The notes below the pieces were generated by a model that was not told the DNA's origin, ran no database searches, and saw only the letters and a program-made list of their open reading frames with translations. A program made the position numbers and the translations under genes. A DNA stretch of 64,000 bases from JASLEW01 sp035544875. GTDB lineage: Bacteria; Acidobacteriota; Thermoanaerobaculia; Multivoradales; UBA5704. Shown piece after piece: positions 27,376 through 34,390 of the stretch. Each line of letters starts with the position of its first letter. Position 1 is the first letter of the stretch. The stretch lies in assembly GCA_035544875.1 (NCBI GenBank), contig DASZZP010000127.1, forward strand, positions 40,828 through 104,827, given 5' to 3'.

Positions 27376-28317
27376 ATGAGTTTCAAGTTGTTTCTCAAAT
27401 TCACGGGTCTTTGCGCCTTCGTTCCCCACACCTCTGGCAAAGCGGCCCGCGTCTTGCTCGTCGACACCAGCGGTGATCCTTCAGACCATTGCGCGCCCGA
27501 GCTCAACGAGCCGCACGAGCCGGTCCTGGTGTTCGACCGTCGGTTCGTCGCGGCCGCCAATCGGCGGCAGCCGGATATGACGTTCTCCAACGGCAACCCG
27601 ATGGCGATCTGCTACCTCCATGACATGGATCTCGCGATCGGCGCGGCGCGCGAGGACGCGCTGTTCATCGAGAACGGCCCCATCGGCAACTGCCCGATCG
27701 ACAACGATCATCGCTCTCTCGCCTGGGTGGCGGCGCTGCCAGAGATCGATCAGAGCGCCGGAGAGGTCCATGCCGAATGTCTCGCGGCGAGCGACGTCCA
27801 TCCCTCCGTCGCGGCGCGCGTGCGCCTCACGGAAGGCTCCCTGCGAACCACGGAGCTGTCGGGCATCCCGCAGAGCAGCTGGGTGCGCTGGAGCTTCCAG
27901 CCCCGCGATGGCGGAAGAACGATCGATCTCGATCGCGCCATGGCCGAAGTGGTAGAGCTCGAAGTGGACGTGCCGGGGAGCGAGGTCAGGCTCGAGACGG
28001 CCCGCTTCCGCGGTTCCCTGGCGGCCCTGCCGCCGCTGATCCTGGCGCCGCGCAACGGTCAGGTCACCGCGTGGGTGAAGAACATGCCGCTTCTCGACGT
28101 GCTCGGCAAGCGCAGCCCGGAAGCCGTTGTGGTGAACCAGCGCCGCGCTCAGGACGCTCACTTCGAACACTTCTACACCCTGTCGCCCCACGATCCCGGT
28201 CCCGGCAGGCGCGCTACGCCATTTCCGGTCGGCACCTGTCTGGCGGCGGCGCCGCCTCCCTTCGTGCCGACCCCAATGTGTCCGCCGGCCCGCTTCACGG
28301 CCAGCCCTCTCGCCTGA
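27376..28317 (+). CDS. CHAT-associated 'FVP' protein, copy B (unknown function)
   Basis: 313 residues; ATG with ribosome-binding site AAAGGAGAAAG. N-terminus MSFKLFLKFTGLCAFVPHTS parallels copy A (IIFVGLVAFVP). Further shared blocks in the same order: SLAWVAALPE, HPSVAARVRLTEG, WSFQP, RAMAEVVELEVDVP, LILAPRNG, VTAWVKNMP and HFEHFYTL. It has no convincing signal peptide: the start is only mildly hydrophobic. The ordered motifs and identical position after a TPR-CHAT gene in both loci support a real family. Candidate roles: CHAT substrate, inhibitor, or binding platform. Confidence 0.7.
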   Translation: MSFKLFLKFTGLCAFVPHTSGKAARVLLVDTSGDPSDHCAPELNEPHEPVLVFDRRFVAAANRRQPDMTFSNGNPMAICYLHDMDLAIGAAREDALFIENGPIGNCPIDNDHRSLAWVAALPEIDQSAGEVHAECLAASDVHPSVAARVRLTEGSLRTTELSGIPQSSWVRWSFQPRDGGRTIDLDRAMAEVVELEVDVPGSEVRLETARFRGSLAALPPLILAPRNGQVTAWVKNMPLLDVLGKRSPEAVVVNQRRAQDAHFEHFYTLSPHDPGPGRRATPFPVGTCLAAAPPPFVPTPMCPPARFTASPLA

Positions 28318-28368
28318 GATCCGGTTCCATGAGGTTTGAAAAGGTGACAGGAAGCGAAGAGAGCGGGT

Positions 28369-29382
28369 ATGAGCGATCACTTTTCTTGCGGCGCGGCGCT
28401 TCCCCAGCCGGCGGTCGAGCAACCCGATCAGGGCTACCTCGACGGCGGCGGCTGGGGGATCGCCGCGGCCGCGGCCTGGGCCCTGGCCGGCGGACGCGGC
28501 GAGGGCATGTCATTCGCGGACGTCGAGCAGGGCTGGCAGCCCGAGCATGAAAACCTGCCGAGCGCACGGATCAAGCGGCCTATTCTGGGTGACAATCACT
28601 TTTTCTTCGGCCATGGGACGGCGGTGCTGGGCGTGGTGGCGGCGGCGCCAGAGGCGGGCATCGGCGTCCACGGCATCGCGCCGCGGGTCGAGGCGATCCA
28701 TCTCTCGTCTGAATGGCTGACGCCGTCGCTCCACTCGACCGCGCGGGCGATCGAGCGCGCCAGCCGCCAGCTGGGCCGCGGCGACGTGCTGTTGATCGAG
28801 TCAGAGACCGGCGGGTTCGATCTGCCGGCCGAAGCCGAGCCCGCGGTCTTTGCCGCGATCCGCGCCGCCACGCGCCGCGGTATCGTGGTCGTCGAAGCCG
28901 CGGGCAACGGCGGCCGCGAGATCGACGGCTGCCTGCTCGGCGACTCGGGCGCGATCCTGGTCGGCGCGGTGGCGGTGCCGTCGCGCCGGCGGCTGCGCGG
29001 CTGCAATTTCGGCCGCCGGATCGACTGCTTCGCCTGGGGGGAAGGGGTGTTCACGACCGGGGACGGCGGCAGCGGCGACGATCCGGCCGTCTACACCAAC
29101 AACTTCTCCGGCACTTCGGCGGCCGCCGCCATCGTCGCCGGCGCGGCGCTCGTCGTGCAGGGCATCGCGAGGGCGCGGCGGGGCCGGCCGTTCACGCCGG
29201 CGGCGTTGCGCGGCATCCTCGGGGCCGAGGCCAACGGCACGCCGCCGGCGCAGCAGGACCGCCAGCGCGTCGGCATCATGCCCGACCTGGCCAAGATCAT
29301 CGCCAACCATCGGTTGACGGCACCTTGTCCCTCGCTATACAACTTGCCAGCCAGACGATCTGGTGCTGCGCGCACGGGCTGA
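28369..29382 (+). CDS. Subtilisin-like (S8) serine protease of CHAT cassette B
   Basis: 337 residues with the full triad and oxyanion residue: Asp51 (SFADVEQGW), His82 (FGHGTAVLGVV), Asn180 (VEAAGNGG), Ser250 (FSGTSAAAAIVAGAA). No signal peptide or pro-domain is visible, so cytoplasmic activity or export by another route must be considered. 51 bases after the FVP gene. The natural C-terminus is probably lost: after KIIANHRLTA the frame runs into a relic of a tetR gene (29325-29481) read in another frame, so the last ~20 residues are probably not original. In cassette A an M64-like metalloprotease holds this place. Confidence 0.88.
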   Translation: MSDHFSCGAALPQPAVEQPDQGYLDGGGWGIAAAAAWALAGGRGEGMSFADVEQGWQPEHENLPSARIKRPILGDNHFFFGHGTAVLGVVAAAPEAGIGVHGIAPRVEAIHLSSEWLTPSLHSTARAIERASRQLGRGDVLLIESETGGFDLPAEAEPAVFAAIRAATRRGIVVVEAAGNGGREIDGCLLGDSGAILVGAVAVPSRRRLRGCNFGRRIDCFAWGEGVFTTGDGGSGDDPAVYTNNFSGTSAAAAIVAGAALVVQGIARARRGRPFTPAALRGILGAEANGTPPAQQDRQRVGIMPDLAKIIANHRLTAPCPSLYNLPARRSGAARTG

Positions 29383-29481
29383 TCTCGCTGCTGCTCGCGC
29401 GGCCCGAGTTTCCCTGAGGCGAGAAGGTGGCGGCTGATCGAGGCGCTGGTCGCCGGGGCGTTGCGCGGCCTGGGCGCCTGA
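29325..29481 (+). pseudogene. C-terminal remnant of a TetR-family regulator
   Basis: In one frame: LSLAIQLASQTIWCCAHGLI, SLLLARPEFP and a stop; in the next: RRWRLIEALVAGALRGLGA and a stop at 29479-29481. Together these match the ligand-domain end of TetR regulators (WHG/TetR_C_13 type). The DNA-binding half is missing and cassette B lies directly upstream. It sits 45 bases before the efflux operon, which such a regulator may once have controlled. Confidence 0.55.
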
Positions 29482-29526
29482 GCCCGGCTGCCGTGCCCGG
29501 ACTGTGACCGCCGTGAGGTCCTGCGC

Positions 29527-31173
29527 ATGAGCTCTGCAGACAGCTTGGCCGGATCGGGTGCGCTGCCAGCCGGCCGCCGCCCGCCTGCCGGGGCGGCCGC
29601 GGCGCCGGCCAGCGAGACCCAGCTGAGCCCCTGGCTGATCTCGATGGTCGTGGTGCTGGCGACCTTCATGGAGGTGCTCGACACGTCGATCGCCAACGTC
29701 TCGCTGCCGCACATCGCCGGCAGCCTGTCGGCGACCATCGACGAGAGCACCTGGGTGCTGACCTCCTACCTGATCTCCAACGCCATCGTGCTGCCGCTCT
29801 CGGGGTGGTTCTCCAACGTCTTTGGGCGCAAGCGCTTCTACATGACCTGCGTCGTCCTGTTCACCGCCAGCTCGTTTCTGTGCGGCTTCGCTCCGACGCT
29901 GCCGCTGCTGATCCTCTTCCGCGTCCTCCAGGGACTGGGGGGAGGCGGGCTGCAGCCGAGCGCCCAGGCCATTCTGGCCGATGCCTTCCCGCCGGAGAAG
30001 CGAGGCATGGGCTTTTCGGTCTACGCCATGGCGGTGGTCTTTGCGCCGGCCATCGGCCCCACCCTGGGCGGCTGGATCACCGACAACCTCAACTGGCGCT
30101 GGATCTTCTACATCAACGTGCCGGTCGGCGTGGTGTCGTTCGTGCTCACCGGCTGGCTGATCAAGGACCCCGCCTACCTGGTCGAGAGAGTGCGCCAGCT
30201 GCGCGGCCGGCTGCGCATCGACTACATCGGGATGGGCCTGCTCACGCTCGGCCTCGGTTTCCTGCAGGTGGTGCTCGACAAGGGCCAGGAGGACGACTGG
30301 TTCGGCTCCAATCTCATCGCCTGGAGCTCGGCCGTCGCGGCGGTCGCGCTGCTGGCGGTGATCTGGTGGGAGCTGCGGGTGCAAAACCCGGTCGTCGATC
30401 TGCGGCTCCTCAAGGAGCGCAACTTCTTGCTCTCCAACGTGCTCATCTTCGGCCTCGGCTTTGCGCTCTTCGGTAGCACCGTGCTGGTGCCGCAGTTCCT
30501 GCAGACCCTGCTCGGCTATTCGGCGACCGACAGCGGCAAGGTGCTGTCGCCCTCGGGCATCGTGGTCTTCTTCATGCTGCCGCTGACCGGCTTGCTCATC
30601 AACCGCGTCGGCGCGAAGCTGCTCATCGTCATCGGCTTCCTGGTGGCGGCGCTGTCGCTCTGGCTCACCTCGAGTATCAGTCTCGGCGTCGACTACTGGA
30701 CGATCACGTTCTATCGCATGCTGCAGGGCGTCGGGCTGGCCTTCCTGTTCGTGCCGATCAGCACCACCTCGTTCTCGCGCCTGCCGCCCGAGAAGAGCAA
30801 CGCCGCCTCGGCGCTGTTCAACCTCTCCCGCAACCTCGGCGCGAGCTTCGGCATCGCCATCGTCACCACGCTGGTGGTGCGCAACACCCAGGTGCACACC
30901 AACCTGCTGGCCGCGCACGTGACCTCCGGCAACCCGGCTTACAAGGGATTGATCGCCGGTCTGACCCAGCGCCTGGTCCAGCAGGGCGCCTCGAGCTACG
31001 AGGCAGGACGGCAGGCGGTGGCTGTCGTCGCGCGCATGCTGGCGCGGCAGGCGGGCGCGCTGGCCTACCTCGACGCGTTCCGCTTCGTCAGCCTGTGCTG
31101 TCTCGCCATGCTGCCGCTGGTCTTCTTCATCAAGCGGGTCGAGCAGCGCGCGGGAACGGCGCATGTGGATTAG
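29527..31173 (+). CDS. DHA2-family MFS drug exporter (EmrB-like)
   Basis: 548 residues, about 14 membrane helices. Family motifs: FMEVLDTSIANVSLPHIAGS (helix 1), WVLTSYLISNAIVLPLSGW, NVFGRKRFY (motif A), LFRVLQGLGGGGLQP, and WRWIFYINVPVGV (motif C region). It exports hydrophobic compounds using the proton gradient. It heads an operon with TolC-like and HlyD/EmrA-like genes, together forming a tripartite pump across both membranes. The C-terminal part has a large loop around VHTNLLAAHVTSGNPAYKGL, common in the EmrB group. Confidence 0.95.
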   Translation: MSSADSLAGSGALPAGRRPPAGAAAAPASETQLSPWLISMVVVLATFMEVLDTSIANVSLPHIAGSLSATIDESTWVLTSYLISNAIVLPLSGWFSNVFGRKRFYMTCVVLFTASSFLCGFAPTLPLLILFRVLQGLGGGGLQPSAQAILADAFPPEKRGMGFSVYAMAVVFAPAIGPTLGGWITDNLNWRWIFYINVPVGVVSFVLTGWLIKDPAYLVERVRQLRGRLRIDYIGMGLLTLGLGFLQVVLDKGQEDDWFGSNLIAWSSAVAAVALLAVIWWELRVQNPVVDLRLLKERNFLLSNVLIFGLGFALFGSTVLVPQFLQTLLGYSATDSGKVLSPSGIVVFFMLPLTGLLINRVGAKLLIVIGFLVAALSLWLTSSISLGVDYWTITFYRMLQGVGLAFLFVPISTTSFSRLPPEKSNAASALFNLSRNLGASFGIAIVTTLVVRNTQVHTNLLAAHVTSGNPAYKGLIAGLTQRLVQQGASSYEAGRQAVAVVARMLARQAGALAYLDAFRFVSLCCLAMLPLVFFIKRVEQRAGTAHVD

Positions 31174-31207
31174 GACGCGTCGGTCCGGAAAGGGGAGTCG
31201 AGCCCTC

Positions 31208-32722
31208 ATGCACAACTCCAGCGGTTCGTGTTCGCCGGCCGCCCCCGTGGTCCTCGCCGTCTTGACCGCGCTTTCGGCGACGCCGGCCCCGCGGCTGGCC
31301 GCCCAGGCTGCCGCCGGCGCCGCGCCGGGCATCGCCCTGGGCAGCCTGGCCACGCCGCGCCCCGTCGCCCCTACGCCCAGCGCCATCGTCAAGGGCACCG
31401 AGAGCCCGTTCCAGGGGAGCGTGCCGAGCGGCGAGGCGACCGCCGAAGTGCTCCAGCTGACGCTTGCGGGCGCCCTGGAGCGCGGCCTGCGCACCAACCT
31501 CGGCATGATCGAGCGCGGCCTCGACGCCCGGGTGGCGGAGAGCGAGCGCCGGCGCGCCCTTTCGAGCCTGCTGCCACGGCTCGAGGGCAGCGTCCGCCAC
31601 TGGACCGGAGAGCTCGACCTGGTGACTTTCGGGTTTCAGTTCCCCGGCGTTCCCCAGGTGATCGGCCCTTTCAGCTACCAGGATGCCCGCCTCAGCCTGA
31701 CCCAGCAGCTGCTCAATCTCCAGTCGCTGCGCGGCTACCAGTCGGCACGGCAGGCGGAACGCGCCGCCCAGCTGTCGCTCGCCGACGCGCGCGACACGGT
31801 GCTGGTGGCGGTGGGCGGCGCCTACTACCAGGTGGTGGCAAGCGCGGCGCGCGTCGACACCGCGCGCGCCCAGTTGAAGTCGTCGCAGGCCCTCGACGAG
31901 CTGGCCGCCAACCAGGTGCGCAACGGGCTCGCCCCCGCCATCGATTCGTTTCGCGCCACGGTCGAGCGGCAGACCGGCGAGCAGCGGGTCGCGGTGGCCG
32001 AGGCGGCGCTCGAGAAGGACAAGCTGACCCTCGGCCGGCTGATCGGCCTGCCGCCCGGCCAGCGCTTCGCCATCACCACGCCGGTCGGCTACGAGCCGTG
32101 GAGCGGCCCCGGCCAGGAGCAGGCGCTGGCGACGGCGGCGGCCTCGCGCAGCGACCTCAAGAGCGCCGAGGCCGCCGTGCAATCGGCCGAGCTCGCCCGG
32201 CAAGCCGCGCAGGCCGAGCGCCTCCCCAGCCTCGAGCTCAATGCCGACTATGGCCGCGTCGGCAAGAACTTGGTGAAGACCGACGGCACCTTCACCGTGG
32301 CGGCCGGTCTCGCGGTGCCGGTCTTCACCGGCGGCCGCATCGGCGCCGCGGTGGCGCGAGCCGAGGCCGTGCTCGAGCGCCGGCGTTCCGTCTATGCCGA
32401 TCTCACAGCGCGCGTCGACTACGAAGTGCGCAGCAGCTTCCTCGACCTCGAGGCCGCCCAGACCTCGGTCGAGGTGGCGCGGAAGAACATCGAGCTGGCA
32501 GACAAGACTCTCGCCCAGGCACAAGACCGCTTCGCCAACGGCGTCACCAACAACGTCGAGGCGGTGCTGGCCGAGCAGGAGCTGGCCGCCGCGCACGAGA
32601 ACTACATCGCCAGTCTGTTTTCACACAACTTCGCCAAGCTTGCGCTGCTCCGGGCAATGGGGATCCTGGAGCGGGGAGTCAAGCAATACCTCGGTGGCGT
32701 GGCCACCTCGGGCAAGGAGTGA
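31208..32722 (+). CDS. TolC-family outer-membrane efflux protein
   Basis: 504 residues from ATG 31208 (an earlier in-frame start at 31163 would overlap the MFS gene and spoil the signal peptide). Signal peptide MHNSSGSCSPAAPVVLAVLT... to about AAQA. Two outer-membrane-efflux repeats are visible: LERGLRTNLGMIERGLDARV ... LNLQSLRGYQSARQAERAAQ, and SDLKSAEAAVQSAELARQAA ... FANGVTNNVEAVLAEQELAA. It forms the trimeric channel of the tripartite pump. It lies 2 bases before the membrane-fusion gene. Confidence 0.93.
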   Translation: MHNSSGSCSPAAPVVLAVLTALSATPAPRLAAQAAAGAAPGIALGSLATPRPVAPTPSAIVKGTESPFQGSVPSGEATAEVLQLTLAGALERGLRTNLGMIERGLDARVAESERRRALSSLLPRLEGSVRHWTGELDLVTFGFQFPGVPQVIGPFSYQDARLSLTQQLLNLQSLRGYQSARQAERAAQLSLADARDTVLVAVGGAYYQVVASAARVDTARAQLKSSQALDELAANQVRNGLAPAIDSFRATVERQTGEQRVAVAEAALEKDKLTLGRLIGLPPGQRFAITTPVGYEPWSGPGQEQALATAAASRSDLKSAEAAVQSAELARQAAQAERLPSLELNADYGRVGKNLVKTDGTFTVAAGLAVPVFTGGRIGAAVARAEAVLERRRSVYADLTARVDYEVRSSFLDLEAAQTSVEVARKNIELADKTLAQAQDRFANGVTNNVEAVLAEQELAAAHENYIASLFSHNFAKLALLRAMGILERGVKQYLGGVATSGKE

Positions 32723-32724
32723 AC

Positions 32725-34071
32725 ATGGCACAGGTCATCGAGCAGCAGAGCCCGCCGCGGCCGGCCGAGCCGGTCGAGCGGCTGCCCGCGGCACCCCAGG
32801 AGCCGCCGCCGGAGCCATCGGCGCCATCGGAGCGATCGGAGCGATCGGAGGTCAGCGCGGCGCAGGCTCCCCCCGTCGCCGGCGGCCGCCCCGCGGGGTC
32901 GCGGGTCTCGCCGCGCTTGCGCCGGATCGCGTTCGCGGCCGCCCTGATCCTGGCGCTCGGCGGCGTCCTCTACTGGCTGCACGCGCGCAACTTCGAGGAC
33001 ACCGACGACGCCGAGGTCGATGGGCATCTCCATCCCATCAGCGCCCGCGTCAACGGCACGGTGGTCGCGGTCAACCCGACGGTGCAGGAGAACCGCTTCG
33101 TGGCCGCCGGCACCCTGCTGGTCGAGATCGATCCGGCGGACCTGCAGGCCGAGGTCAACCGCGCCCAGGCCGAGGTCGAGCGCCTGCGGGCTAGCGCCGC
33201 TGCCTCGCGGGCCGAGGTACCGGTGGTCGCCGCCAACGCCACCGGCCAGCTCCGGGCCGCGCAGGCGGCGCTTGCCGAGGCCCACCATGGCGTCGCCACC
33301 GAGCGCGCCAACGTGGATGCCGCCCGCAGCCGCGTCGAGCAGGCGCAGGCCAATTTCACGCGCAGCGAGGCCGACCGCCAGCGCTACGCCAATCTGCTCG
33401 AGAAGCAGGAGATCTCGCGCTCGGAATACGATCTGCGGCTGACCGAGGCGCGCAACGCCCAGGCGGCCCTGGCCGGCGCCAGGGCCGAGGTTGCGGCGGC
33501 CGAGCACCGGGTGAGCCAGGCGGAGAGCAAGGTGGCGCTGCAGGAGGCCGACCTCGCCAAGGCGCGCACCGCGCCCGAGCAGATCGCCGGGGTGCGCGAG
33601 CGCTCGGGCTCGGCCGGCGCCGAGGTCGCCCGGGCGGAGGCGCAGCTCGAGGCGGCGCGCCTCAACCTCGCCTATACCCGCATCGTCGCGCCGGTCTCCG
33701 GCGTCGTCGGCAAGAAGACTGCGGAGTCGGGGCAGCGGGTGCAACCCGGCCAGGAGCTGCTGACCATCATCCAGCTCGACGACGTCTGGGTCACCGCCAA
33801 CTTCAAGGAGACTCAGCTGCGGCTGTTCCGCCCCGGTCAGCCGGCGACCGTCCACGTCGATGCCTACGGCATCGACCTGCCGGGGCACGTCGAGAGCATC
33901 GCCGCCGCCACCGGCGCGCGTTTCAGCCTGCTGCCTCCGGAAAACGCGAGCGGCAACTTCGTCAAGGTGGTACAGCGGCTGCCGGTGCGCATCCGCTTCG
34001 ACCGCGGCCAGGACCCGCAGCACCTCCTGCGCCCCGGCATGTCGGTGCTGGCGACGGTGCGAGTGCGGTAG
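32725..34071 (+). CDS. HlyD/EmrA-type membrane fusion protein
   Basis: 448 residues from ATG 32725, immediately after the TolC-like stop. Pro-rich cytoplasmic tail (to ~65), one transmembrane helix (AFAAALILALGGVLYWL), lipoyl-like half (DGHLHPISARVNGTVVAVNP), a long coiled-coil hairpin (about 150-290), and the second half with LAYTRIVAPVSGVVGKKTAE and TANFKETQLRLFRPGQPATV. It links the MFS pump to the outer-membrane channel. The tail contains 9-bp tandem repeats (GGAGCGATC, 32829-32846) coding SERSER, which could vary in number. Confidence 0.94.
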   Translation: MAQVIEQQSPPRPAEPVERLPAAPQEPPPEPSAPSERSERSEVSAAQAPPVAGGRPAGSRVSPRLRRIAFAAALILALGGVLYWLHARNFEDTDDAEVDGHLHPISARVNGTVVAVNPTVQENRFVAAGTLLVEIDPADLQAEVNRAQAEVERLRASAAASRAEVPVVAANATGQLRAAQAALAEAHHGVATERANVDAARSRVEQAQANFTRSEADRQRYANLLEKQEISRSEYDLRLTEARNAQAALAGARAEVAAAEHRVSQAESKVALQEADLAKARTAPEQIAGVRERSGSAGAEVARAEAQLEAARLNLAYTRIVAPVSGVVGKKTAESGQRVQPGQELLTIIQLDDVWVTANFKETQLRLFRPGQPATVHVDAYGIDLPGHVESIAAATGARFSLLPPENASGNFVKVVQRLPVRIRFDRGQDPQHLLRPGMSVLATVRVR

Positions 34072-34109
34072 GGCGGGCTGGTCTTTCTTTTGCTTGGTTC
34101 TAGAGCGCA

Positions 34110-34380
34110 ATTGGTCCGTTCGCCAGGCGGGGGCGTCCCCTTCCCCCCCGGCGCCGCCGGGCAGGCCGGCAGATCTACCATTGCCGGCACTCCCGGCAGG
34201 TCGGGACCCGGCGGCTTCCGACATCCGGGAAGGGGACTCGCGGGGGTTGCGGGGGGCGATCCGATCGATGCTTCGAGTAGGCCGTCACCGCCATATCGCA
34301 GCAGCGTTTCCGACCTGCCGGAAGTGCCGCAACAGGCGAAAGCTGCGGCATCCCTCGGGATTGGCACCGCCGGTGGGGGC
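34110..34380 (+). repeat. Dispersed repeat R2 (longest copy)
   Basis: Contains the GGGGGCGTCCCCTTCCCCCC core, an insert, the GGGAAGGGGACTCG arm, GGGGGGCGATCCGATCGATG, and a tail ending 10 bases before the start codon of the GWxTD gene. It includes a 39-base module (34311-34349) that is identical, inverted, to the 5' end of guaB (50572-50610). Its GGTGGGGGC end may provide the ribosome-binding region for the next gene. Confidence 0.75.
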
Positions 34381-34390
34381 TAAACACCAA

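Noticed and set aside
29335..31506. Long minus-strand open frame opposite the MFS exporter
   Set aside because: Shadow of a 14-helix transporter; composition typical of antisense translation of membrane protein genes.
32812..32850. 9-bp tandem repeat in the membrane fusion gene as a CRISPR-like or separate repeat element
   Set aside because: Only two full units; it is simple coding-sequence slippage in a Ser/Glu/Arg linker.
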